Assembly (NCBI RefSeq): GCF_026240095.1
Contig: NZ_JAPIVG010000003.1
Span: forward strand, 186,001-250,000
Direction of reading: 5' to 3'
Origin: Pedobacter sandarakinus
GTDB lineage: Bacteria > Bacteroidota > Bacteroidia > Sphingobacteriales > Sphingobacteriaceae
Length of the DNA: 64,000 bases
Below the pieces are notes generated by a model. That model did not search any database and was not told where the DNA came from. It saw only the letters and a list, made by a program, of their open reading frames with translations. Both the position numbers and the translations under genes were made by a program. This document shows positions 54,880-62,619 of the stretch, piece after piece. Numbering within the stretch: position 1 is the stretch's first letter; each line of letters starts with the position of its first letter.

Positions 54880-54909
54880 ACTACAATTTCTATAGACTTT
54901 GTATATTTG
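54880..54909 (+). promoter_or_regulatory. Promoter/operator-like box of the second methyltransferase gene
   Basis: Starts ACTACAATTTCTATA and ends with the -7 box TATATTTG, 40 bases before the ATG at 54949. It differs from the cysI box at 46200 at only four of 30 positions. Confidence 0.7.
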
Positions 54910-54948
54910 AACAATAAATATCAGTAGAACAAAGCTATATTTCTTGTT

Positions 54949-55740
54949 ATGATTTTAAGTAAAGTTGATAAAACGAACATTGAACCAAAGATTACGCTAA
55001 TAGGCGCAGGTCCTGGCGATCCTGATTTGTTCAGTTTAAAAGGTGTTAAGGCGCTAAAAACGGCAGACGTGGTTTTATATGATGCAAATGTGAATGAGGC
55101 TTTATTGTGTCATGCACCCAATGACATTCCGAAGGTATACGTAGGCAAGCGCTCAGACGATGAAGATTTCTCGCAAGATGCTGTAAATAAACTTATGATA
55201 GATTATGCTTTAAATTATGGTCATGTAGTTCGGTTGAAGAGCGGCGACCCGTTTTTCTTTGCTAGAGGATATGAGGAGGTAGATGCTGCTGAGTCTTATA
55301 GTATCCATACTGAAATTATCCCTGGTATATCAAGTGCAACTGGGGCGCCTAGTTTGCAGAAAATTCCGATGATACATAAGGATTTAAGTCAGAGTTTTTG
55401 GGCAGTCACAGGTACAAATGGTAAAGGAGAAGTTTCCGAAGACCTATATATTGCCGCTAAAACCAAAGCAACCATTGTGGTATTAAATGGAATAGAAAAA
55501 ATTAGCGAAATTGCCGCTATTTTTCAGGCTGAAAATAAAAATCTCTTGCCTGTGGCGGTAATTGAAAATGGTTCATCCAAACAAGAAAAAGTAGTGGTTG
55601 GAATTGTAGATACCATTGCCGAATTGGTAGAAGATAAAAAAATAACTGCACCTGCCTTATTGGTATTTGGAGAGGTTGTTTCATTGCATCCCCAATTTCA
55701 ATCCATTAAAGATTTCTATGAAATTATAGCTGAGGCCTAG
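54949..55740 (+). CDS. Second, diverged uroporphyrinogen-III methyltransferase-like protein
   Basis: A 263-residue paralogue of the CobA protein encoded 6 kb upstream, sharing long identical stretches such as NKLMIDYALNYGHVVRLK. Several family positions differ: VRLKGGDPFVFGRG has become VRLKSGDPFFFARG, YDALTN is YDANVN, and PVTHRGLSESF is PMIHKDLSQSF. The SAM-binding GAGPGDPDL and IPGISSATG parts remain. It may be a second siroheme-pathway methyltransferase, a duplicate losing activity, or a regulator. Its box matches that of cysI, so expression is probably linked to sulfate reduction. Confidence 0.85.
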   Translation: MILSKVDKTNIEPKITLIGAGPGDPDLFSLKGVKALKTADVVLYDANVNEALLCHAPNDIPKVYVGKRSDDEDFSQDAVNKLMIDYALNYGHVVRLKSGDPFFFARGYEEVDAAESYSIHTEIIPGISSATGAPSLQKIPMIHKDLSQSFWAVTGTNGKGEVSEDLYIAAKTKATIVVLNGIEKISEIAAIFQAENKNLLPVAVIENGSSKQEKVVVGIVDTIAELVEDKKITAPALLVFGEVVSLHPQFQSIKDFYEIIAEA

Positions 55741-55780
55741 AAAGCTGTTGGTTACTTTAAATATTTTGTTTTGTTGTTTT

Positions 55781-55810
55781 AAACCGTTTACGCAAGTGGG
55801 CGGTTTTTTA
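55781..55810 (+). terminator. Probable terminator of the second methyltransferase gene
   Basis: AAACCG pairs with CGGTTT, with additional weak inner pairing, and six T follow. It lies just before the convergent acyltransferase stop. Confidence 0.6.
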
Positions 55811-55819
55811 CGTTAAACA

Positions 55820-56470
55820 CTATTCTGGTTCTTTAGTAAAACGGATGTTTTTCTTCATTGACGCCAGGTGATGCTCATTTACCTCTGCTTCCAAGCGATG
55901 AAAGTTGAAATCTTTATTGGTGCCGCAGTCTAATAAATTCATATATAAATTGGGTTTTAAGCTCTCGAAATACTCTATAAAATTCGAACTCCACATTAAC
56001 TGGCAATTCGATTTAACTTTTGGTACGATTGATCCGATTCCTTCTTTAAATTTTATATACCTGATGAACATGGTTTCTAAATTGCCCTGCGGAAAGATAA
56101 TCAGCAAATTGCCAGGCTCATTTAAAACCTCTATTGCGTATTCAATACTTTCTCTTGATCTAAGGTTTCCAGGAGACACAGAGAACGAACCTATGTATTT
56201 CAGCCATTTATTTTTCTCCATTTGCTGTCTAAGCGTCATGATACGTATAGTTTTTAACCTATGTACTTTATCAACTGCATTAATCACAAGGAATATCGCT
56301 AAAATACCATCCCAGAAGCTAAAGTGGTTACACATAAAGACAAAAGAATGGTTAGGCTTAATTTCTATCTGATTAAAAATAATCTTGTTGAATTTTCGCT
56401 TTACAAACCACGATAACACTTTAGCTAGCAGACGTAGAATAGGTGAGGGTAACAGCTTATCTTTAATCAT
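55820..56470 (-). CDS. Lysophospholipid acyltransferase-family (PlsC-like) protein
   Basis: A 216-residue membrane-associated acyltransferase. The catalytic HX4D motif is MCNHFSFWDGI near residues 47-57, and the acceptor-phosphate region appears as LIIFPQGNLETMF, where FPEGTR would be usual; Glu is replaced by Gln and Arg is missing, so the acceptor may not be glycerol-phosphate. The N-terminal helix (LLAKVLSWFVKR) may anchor it. It overlaps the preceding hydrolase gene by four bases; the two probably act together on a lipid. Confidence 0.82.
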   Translation of the reverse strand: MIKDKLLPSPILRLLAKVLSWFVKRKFNKIIFNQIEIKPNHSFVFMCNHFSFWDGILAIFLVINAVDKVHRLKTIRIMTLRQQMEKNKWLKYIGSFSVSPGNLRSRESIEYAIEVLNEPGNLLIIFPQGNLETMFIRYIKFKEGIGSIVPKVKSNCQLMWSSNFIEYFESLKPNLYMNLLDCGTNKDFNFHRLEAEVNEHHLASMKKNIRFTKEPE

Positions 56471-57291
56471 ATCATTAGTTTCGCAAGCTCATTAACGAAT
56501 GGCTGCTTAATCATTTCATGGTTATCGTCTAAAATTATGGTATGTGAATCTTCGATAGCAAAACATAAATCTTTTAAAATACTTGGTGGATACATCTTGT
56601 CTCTCTTCCCAAATATAAAGATTGATTTGATTGGATAAGCTTGTAAGATATGCTTAAATTTAGGTCTATCAATTTCTAAACGACGGAGATAAGTAAAGCA
56701 AGCATAGAAACTAAACCTCAATTCAGCCGTGTTTATTTCATTCAAGAGAATGTTATAACTTGCATCATCAAGTAAATTTAATCGCTTAATCCCTTTTAAA
56801 AGATTGATCAAAGCTTTTTCTGAGCGGGTAAACTTTTCTAACAATTTATTACCAATCCGATTTTTCGAAATAAATTCTGTTACCACCCCCGGTTTTAGTA
56901 CAGATGGGGCTATCAGTATACAATTTGTGATGCGTTCAGGAATCATCTCTACGATAGCCGTAGCATAGTGAGTGCCCATAGAATAGCCAATCACACTAAA
57001 ATTATGAATATTTTGCGCAGCACAAAAATCAATAAACAGTTTTACCAATTCTGTTTTGGTTATTCCTTTTTTGATATTTTTAAGGCTATTGTCTTTCAGT
57101 TCGGTTTCTCTATGGAAAAATAAATCAAAGCCATAGAAAGTATATTTGTCTTTAAACTTTTCTTCCAAAATTTCGAACTGCCTGCAATGCATGCCATAAC
57201 CGTGGAAGCAGAGCATAATTTCTGGTCCTTTTCCAAAAACGCAATAACTTAGTTTAGCCAACTCATGGTCGAAAAATTTCGTACTATTCAT
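56467..57291 (-). CDS. Alpha/beta hydrolase
   Basis: A 274-residue alpha/beta hydrolase. The oxyanion segment LCFHGYGMHCRQF, the nucleophile elbow VIGYSMGTHYA (Ser near 104), the acid in IFGKRDKMYPP and the catalytic His in LDDNHEMIKQPF are in order. A lid of helices lies between about residues 140 and 215. The longer reading starts with TTG at 57300; the ATG at 57291 is preferred. It overlaps the acyltransferase gene by four bases, suggesting a lipid- or ester-processing pair. Substrate unknown. Confidence 0.85.
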   Translation of the reverse strand: MNSTKFFDHELAKLSYCVFGKGPEIMLCFHGYGMHCRQFEILEEKFKDKYTFYGFDLFFHRETELKDNSLKNIKKGITKTELVKLFIDFCAAQNIHNFSVIGYSMGTHYATAIVEMIPERITNCILIAPSVLKPGVVTEFISKNRIGNKLLEKFTRSEKALINLLKGIKRLNLLDDASYNILLNEINTAELRFSFYACFTYLRRLEIDRPKFKHILQAYPIKSIFIFGKRDKMYPPSILKDLCFAIEDSHTIILDDNHEMIKQPFVNELAKLMI

Positions 57292-57712
57292 TAACGGCAA
57301 GTTCAGTTAAGCGAAGGATAAAGAGCCTTATTCGGCATATTTGTACGGTAAATTACTAGGTTTTCGATTCTAAGAGAAAGAGATTGCATTTGGCAGAAAA
57401 TCTTTCCAGTTGTAATTATTACCCACTTATTTGATAAACCTTCGCTACCATTTACTTTGGAGGTTAATAACCTTTGCTTTTCCATCGATTTTATCAATAC
57501 CTTTTAACTGCCGAAAATATGAAAAAACTAGGGCTTGGAAAAATTTAACTTCTGGTTTAGCTTTTTGTGATTTATGGGGTGTATCAAACGCGAATAAAAT
57601 TGATCCTTATTTAAGGGATGGTAGGGTCAAAGTCATCGAAAATTAATTTCGAATTATTTTCAAATTAGAAAACAATTACTATCTTAACAAAGTTATCTAC
57701 ACCAAATATTTA
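57292..57712. other. Divergent spacer upstream of glgA
   Basis: About 420 bases between the hydrolase and glgA genes. An open frame at 57431-57646 has no recognisable domain. No exact TAnnTTTG box was found close to glgA, so its promoter is not assigned. Confidence 0.5.
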
Positions 57713-59125
57713 ATGGAAATTATACATATTAGCGCCGAGTGTTATCCTGTTGCAAAAGTTGGCGGTTTGGCCGATGTAGTAGGCGCTTTGCCCAAATATC
57801 AGAATAAAATTGGCCACATTGCCAAAGTGGTAGTACCTGCTTACGAAACTAAATTTGTTAGAGAGAATGAGTATGATATAGCCTATGATGCCTGGAGCAA
57901 CTACGGTAATCATCATTTCTCTTACCGTGTTTTAAAGGAAAAAACAAATAAATTGGGTTTTGATTTGTATATTGTTCATATACAAGGACTAACAGACCGA
58001 CCTAATGTTTATGGTTACGATGATGATACAGAGCGATTTATTGCATTTCAGATTGCCACATTAGATTGGATTACACAATGGGAGCATCGCCCGGATGTTA
58101 TCCACTGTCACGATCACCATACGGGTTTAATTCCGTTTATGGTTTCAAACTGTTTAAAATACCAAAACATAAGTAAAGTACCTACTATTTTAACTATTCA
58201 CAATGCCCAATACCAAGGGCAGTTTGGCTGGGATAAGCTTTATTATCTACCTGCCTTTGATTTATGGAAGGGTGGTTTGCTGGGCTGGGAAGATGCCATA
58301 AATCCATTGGCAGCGGCGATTAAATGCGCCTGGAGGGTAACTACCGTTTCTCCAAGTTATTTAGAGGAGATGATGAATAACGCCCGAGGTTTAGAAAGTC
58401 TGTTAAGGCAAGAGCGCTGGAAATCGGTTGGAATTTTGAACGGCATAGATAACGAAGTTTGGGATCCCGCAACTGATCCGATGTTAGGTAAAAGTTACAA
58501 TCTAAAAACTGTCGAATCAGGAAAGGCTGCAAACAAAAAGGCGCTTTGCGATGTTTTTCAACTAGATTCATCAAAACCATTATTCACTTTTATAGGTAGG
58601 CTGGTTGATGAAAAAGGAGCAGATTTATTACCCGATATCATTTATACTGCTTTGCAACAACATGGAGATGAGATCAATGTACTTATTTTAGGTTCTGGAG
58701 ATACGTGGGTTGAGGGTAGGCTAAACCAATTGAAAGATAACTTCTTCGGGAAGTACAATGTTTATATAGGTTATAACGAGCAAGTGTCTCACGAAATGTA
58801 TGCTGGCGCAGATTTTCTGCTTATGCCATCAAGAGTGGAACCATGCGGACTCAACCAGTTGTATGCTTTAAGGTATGGAACGGTTCCTATTGTTAGGAGA
58901 ATTGGAGGGTTAAAAGATACTGTAGTAGACATTGGAGATGGAGGATTTGGCATCTGCCATGATCAAACCAGCATATGGGATGTTACGCAAGCTATAGCAC
59001 GTGCCATTAACCTTTATGCTGATAAAAAAGCCTTTAAAGCAGTGCGCAAAACAATGATGAAGATTGACCACTCTTGGGATCGTGCTGCAAAGAATTATAT
59101 TGAATTGTACCAAATATTAAAATAA
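57713..59125 (+). CDS. glgA: Glycogen synthase
   Basis: A 470-residue GT5 enzyme that extends alpha-1,4-glucan chains from ADP-glucose. The N-terminal ECYPVAKVGGLADVVGALP carries the ADP-glucose-binding KVGGL; HCHDHHTGLIPF and TIHNAQYQGQFGW are family blocks; the C-terminal domain begins near FTFIGRLVDEKG, and the catalytic Glu motif is MPSRVEPCGLNQLYALRYG. Length is normal. glgC, which supplies the substrate, begins nine bases after the stop, so the two form one operon. Confidence 0.96.
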   Translation: MEIIHISAECYPVAKVGGLADVVGALPKYQNKIGHIAKVVVPAYETKFVRENEYDIAYDAWSNYGNHHFSYRVLKEKTNKLGFDLYIVHIQGLTDRPNVYGYDDDTERFIAFQIATLDWITQWEHRPDVIHCHDHHTGLIPFMVSNCLKYQNISKVPTILTIHNAQYQGQFGWDKLYYLPAFDLWKGGLLGWEDAINPLAAAIKCAWRVTTVSPSYLEEMMNNARGLESLLRQERWKSVGILNGIDNEVWDPATDPMLGKSYNLKTVESGKAANKKALCDVFQLDSSKPLFTFIGRLVDEKGADLLPDIIYTALQQHGDEINVLILGSGDTWVEGRLNQLKDNFFGKYNVYIGYNEQVSHEMYAGADFLLMPSRVEPCGLNQLYALRYGTVPIVRRIGGLKDTVVDIGDGGFGICHDQTSIWDVTQAIARAINLYADKKAFKAVRKTMMKIDHSWDRAAKNYIELYQILK

Positions 59126-59133
59126 GCTTAAAC

Positions 59134-60402
59134 ATGACTGACAAAGTTTTAGGCGTTATCCTTGGCGGTGGCCAAGGCTCTAGATTATCGCCATTAACAC
59201 AAACACGTTCTAAACCTGCAGTACCAATTGCGGGTAAGTATCGGCTGGTAGACATCCCAATCTCTAATTGCCTAAATTCTGGCATACACCGCATGTTTGT
59301 GTTAACACAGTTTAATTCAGCATCCCTAAATAAACATATTAAGAATACTTATCACTTTAGCCATTTTAGTAAGGCTTTTGTTGATATTCTTGCGGCAGAG
59401 CAAACTGTGCAAAATGCAGGCTGGTTTCAGGGCACTGCAGATGCCGTTAGACAGTGCATGCACCACATCGTTTCGCATGAGTTCGATTATATTTTAATTC
59501 TTTCTGGAGATCAACTCTACCAGATGGATTTTAAAGATATGATTGAAAAACACATTGAGGCTAATGCCGAAATTACCATTGCTACCATTCCGGTAACCGC
59601 TAAAGATGCCACAGATTTTGGAATTTTGAAGGCTGATGAGGCGAACATGATTACATCTTTTATCGAAAAACCTAAAACTGGTCTGGAAGCTTGGGTTTCT
59701 GATACGGGTTCAGAGATGCAAGGCGAGGGACGTGATTTTCTTGCTTCGATGGGGATTTACGTGTTCAATCGTGAATACCTTATCAACATATTAAATGAAA
59801 ACGAAGACGAAAAAGACTTCGGTAAGGAAATATTGCCAAGGGCGATTACACAAAGTAGAGTGCTAAGTTACCAATATGAGGGTTACTGGACTGACATCGG
59901 AAATATATCATCTTTCTTCGAAGCTAATTTAGGGCTCACAGATGAGATTCCGAAGTTTAATATGTTTGATAGTGACCACACGATCTTTACAAGGGCTCGA
60001 ATGCTTCCTCCATCGAAAATTTCTGGAACAACACTAGAAAAAACAGTTATTGCAGAGGGCTGTATTATTCAGGCAAGCAGAATAGAACATGCTGTGCTGG
60101 GGATTCGTGCAAGAATTGGCAAGGATACAGTAGTTACCAATACCTACGTAATGGGGAGCGATAGGTACCAAACCCTCGAAGAAATTCAAGTTGAAACCAA
60201 TAAAGGAAACTCATTGATTGGTATTGGAGACCGATGCTATATTAATAATGCCATTATCGATAAAAACTGCCGCATTGGTAATGATGTGAAAATTAACGGT
60301 GGTGCGCATTTGGAAGATGGCGACTTTGAACTTTACGCGGTAAAGGATGGTATTGTAGTGATTAAGAAAGGTGCAGTTTTACCAAGTGGAACAGTAATAT
60401 AA
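59134..60402 (+). CDS. glgC: Glucose-1-phosphate adenylyltransferase
   Basis: A 422-residue ADP-glucose pyrophosphorylase, the committed step of glycogen synthesis. The nucleotide-binding start is GVILGGGQGSRLSPLTQTRSKP split here as LGGGQGSRLSPLTQ and RSKPAVPIAGKYRLVD; LSGDQLYQMDF holds the catalytic Asp, and FIEKPK and YWTDIGNISSFFEANL bind glucose-1-phosphate. The C-terminal left-handed beta-helix (VIAEGCIIQASRIEHAVLG, NNAIIDKNCRIG) carries the allosteric site. A terminator follows 22 bases downstream. Confidence 0.96.
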   Translation: MTDKVLGVILGGGQGSRLSPLTQTRSKPAVPIAGKYRLVDIPISNCLNSGIHRMFVLTQFNSASLNKHIKNTYHFSHFSKAFVDILAAEQTVQNAGWFQGTADAVRQCMHHIVSHEFDYILILSGDQLYQMDFKDMIEKHIEANAEITIATIPVTAKDATDFGILKADEANMITSFIEKPKTGLEAWVSDTGSEMQGEGRDFLASMGIYVFNREYLINILNENEDEKDFGKEILPRAITQSRVLSYQYEGYWTDIGNISSFFEANLGLTDEIPKFNMFDSDHTIFTRARMLPPSKISGTTLEKTVIAEGCIIQASRIEHAVLGIRARIGKDTVVTNTYVMGSDRYQTLEEIQVETNKGNSLIGIGDRCYINNAIIDKNCRIGNDVKINGGAHLEDGDFELYAVKDGIVVIKKGAVLPSGTVI

Positions 60403-60423
60403 TCCATAAAATATTAACCATAT

Positions 60424-60459
60424 TAAAACCAGTGCTGCAAGTCGGCATTGGTTTTTTTG
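60424..60459 (+). terminator. Intrinsic terminator of glgAC
   Basis: AAAACCAGTGC pairs with GCATTGGTTTT (one mismatch) around a short loop and is followed by seven T. Confidence 0.88.
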
Positions 60460-60543
60460 TTTCTAATAAATAATTTTCTGCAAACTCATTTAAAGGGTTC
60501 GTTAGATTTTAACAGTGGTTAGCTAAACGCAATTAGTCAATTT

Positions 60544-60551
60544 TATATTTG
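60544..60551 (+). promoter_or_regulatory. Putative -7 box for the GH15 gene
   Basis: TATATTTG, exact TAnnTTTG, 66 bases before the GH15 ATG, after the glgAC terminator. Confidence 0.5.
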
Positions 60552-60617
60552 CTTAAAATGTCTTTTTTTGCAACATTTTCGTCGACAGCTTGTTAGTAAA
60601 TAAACTTAAAAAAGCTT

Positions 60618-62402
60618 ATGGCTGAACAACATCTTTACCAAACGGGAATAATTGGAAATTGTGCTTTTTTGGCACATGTAAATAAGAATACAGATATATC
60701 ATGGTTGTGCTGGCCACGTTTCGATAGCCCTTTCGTTTTTGGAAGTATGCTAGATAAAAAGAAGGGTGGCGAGTTTTCTATTCTTCCACAGGGTGAATAT
60801 GAATCGGAACAGTACTATGTCGAAAATACAAACGTTTTAAGGACGGAAATAACCGCTGAGGACGGAAAATACAGGATCACCGATTTTGCACCACGTTTTC
60901 GCTTGTATGAGCGATATTTTAAACCGCTAATGTTAATTCGCAAAATTGAGCCTTTAGAGGGCAATCCGCGGATAACGATAAAATGTGAACCTGTTTGTGA
61001 TTATGGCAAGAACAAGATGCGTGCCGTTAGAGGCAGTAACCATATCGATTACATTGGCTGTGATGAGAATCTTCGCTTAAGTACCAATATTTCTTTAACA
61101 TACATTGTTGATGAGAAAGCATTCGTGCTGAATGATGAGAAATATTTAATTATGACATATGGGGAAAACCTAGAAGCGCCCATTATTAGTACTGCTGAAA
61201 ATTTCCTTCGCGAAACTATGTCTTACTGGCGCTTATGGATTAAACATTCAACTATTGCGGGGTTTTACCAGCCGTTTGTAATAAGGTCTGCTCTGGTATT
61301 GAAAATTCATCAATACGAAGACACTGGCGCAATAATCGCAGCAAGCACAACAAGCTTACCAGAATCTCCCGGCAGCACCCGAAATTGGGATTACCGTTAT
61401 TGTTGGTTAAGGGATTCGCATTATGTACTTACATCGCTCAACCATATTGGCCACTTTGAGGAGATGGAAAAGTATTTTAATTACCTTTCTGATATTTCTT
61501 ACGCTGAGGATACCCGGTACCAACCCCTATACGGCATAGCTGGCGAACGAGAAATTACTGAACGAACTCTCGAACATTTAGATGGCTATCTCGGAGAGCA
61601 ACCCATTCGGATCGGAAATCAGGCGTACGAACATATTCAGAATGATATTTACGGACAGGTTTTAATTTCGATGCTACCATTATATACTGATCATCGTTTT
61701 GTATTCTCTGAGCGTGGCGATTCTGTGAAATGGATAGAAAGCGTACTGTCTAAAATGGAAAGAACTATTGATGAAAAAGATGCTGGAATATGGGAGTTCA
61801 GAAACATCGCTAACGTACATTGCTACAGTAATTTATTTCAGTGGGCTGGTGCACAGGCAGCATTAAAGATGGCAAAAACCATTGGTAATGAGGATTTTGA
61901 AACGCGTGCGCAAATTTTAATTGATAAGGCTGCGGCACACATCGAGGCATGCTACGATCCAAAACGTAAAGTTTATACCAATGCTGTGGGTAGCGATCAT
62001 CTCGATGCAAGTACCTTGCAGCTTATAATGATGAATTATCTCGACCCTGCATCAGACCGGGCTAAAGATCATCTTATTGCACTAGAGAACGAATTAAAAA
62101 CGGAAGATGGTTTATTTTACAGGTATTTGCATGCCGATGATTTCGGAAAGCCGAAGACCACTTTCTTGATTTGCGCATTCTGGTATGTAGAAGCATTGGC
62201 TTGTGTAGGCAGGGTAGATGAAGCGATTACGGAGTTTGAACACATTATCAAATATTGCAATCACCTATTGCTCTTTAGTGAAGATGTTGATGCAAAAACA
62301 GGTAGTCAGTGGGGTAATTTTCCACAGGCATATAGCCATGTAGGGCTTATGAATGCTGCATATAAAATTGCTATTAAACTAGATAGGCCTATTTTTCTGT
62401 AA
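60618..62402 (+). CDS. Glycoside hydrolase family 15 protein (glucoamylase/trehalase type)
   Basis: A 594-residue cytosolic-looking GH15 enzyme without a signal peptide. An N-terminal beta-sandwich (GIIGNCAFLAHVNKNTDISWLC split as GNCAFLAHVNKN, DISWLCWPRFDSPFVFG) precedes the (alpha/alpha)6 barrel. Substrate-binding NWDYRYCWLRDSHYVL lies near residue 255; the general acid is in DAGIWEFRN near 390, and the general base should be near the C-terminal SEDVDAKTGSQWGNFPQAYSH. Members hydrolyse maltooligosaccharides or trehalose. Between glycogen synthesis genes and a trehalose synthase gene, both readings are plausible. Confidence 0.88.
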   Translation: MAEQHLYQTGIIGNCAFLAHVNKNTDISWLCWPRFDSPFVFGSMLDKKKGGEFSILPQGEYESEQYYVENTNVLRTEITAEDGKYRITDFAPRFRLYERYFKPLMLIRKIEPLEGNPRITIKCEPVCDYGKNKMRAVRGSNHIDYIGCDENLRLSTNISLTYIVDEKAFVLNDEKYLIMTYGENLEAPIISTAENFLRETMSYWRLWIKHSTIAGFYQPFVIRSALVLKIHQYEDTGAIIAASTTSLPESPGSTRNWDYRYCWLRDSHYVLTSLNHIGHFEEMEKYFNYLSDISYAEDTRYQPLYGIAGEREITERTLEHLDGYLGEQPIRIGNQAYEHIQNDIYGQVLISMLPLYTDHRFVFSERGDSVKWIESVLSKMERTIDEKDAGIWEFRNIANVHCYSNLFQWAGAQAALKMAKTIGNEDFETRAQILIDKAAAHIEACYDPKRKVYTNAVGSDHLDASTLQLIMMNYLDPASDRAKDHLIALENELKTEDGLFYRYLHADDFGKPKTTFLICAFWYVEALACVGRVDEAITEFEHIIKYCNHLLLFSEDVDAKTGSQWGNFPQAYSHVGLMNAAYKIAIKLDRPIFL

Positions 62403-62442
62403 CTATAGCTATAAGCTTGCCAGTTGCATATAAATAGCAAAG

Positions 62443-62487
62443 ACCCTTCACTATAGTTTCAAAAATCAACAGCGAAGGGTTTTTTAT
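62443..62487 (+). terminator. Intrinsic terminator of the GH15 gene
   Basis: ACCCTTCACT pairs with AGCGAAGGGT around a 19-base loop, followed by TTTTTTAT. Confidence 0.82.
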
Positions 62488-62535
62488 ACACCGATTTCTA
62501 AATAATATCCGTTGAGATATGAAAAGCTTGGAACG

Positions 62536-62590
62536 CAAAAAACCGAGTATGCCGGTTAAGTTTGGTTTAACTTACCACGTACTCGGCTTT
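62536..62590 (-). terminator. Intrinsic terminator of the trehalose synthase/phosphatase gene
   Basis: On the minus strand AAGCCGAGTA pairs with TACTCGGTTT, with an inner GTTAA/TTAAC hairpin, and TTTTTT follows. It lies 30 bases after the gene's stop. Confidence 0.82.
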
Positions 62591-62619
62591 AAATTAACCG
62601 CAAAACCTTTGCACAGTTC

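Noticed and set aside
57431..57646. A 71-codon frame upstream of glgA
   Set aside because: No domain; its first half is low-information and it fits no neighbour.
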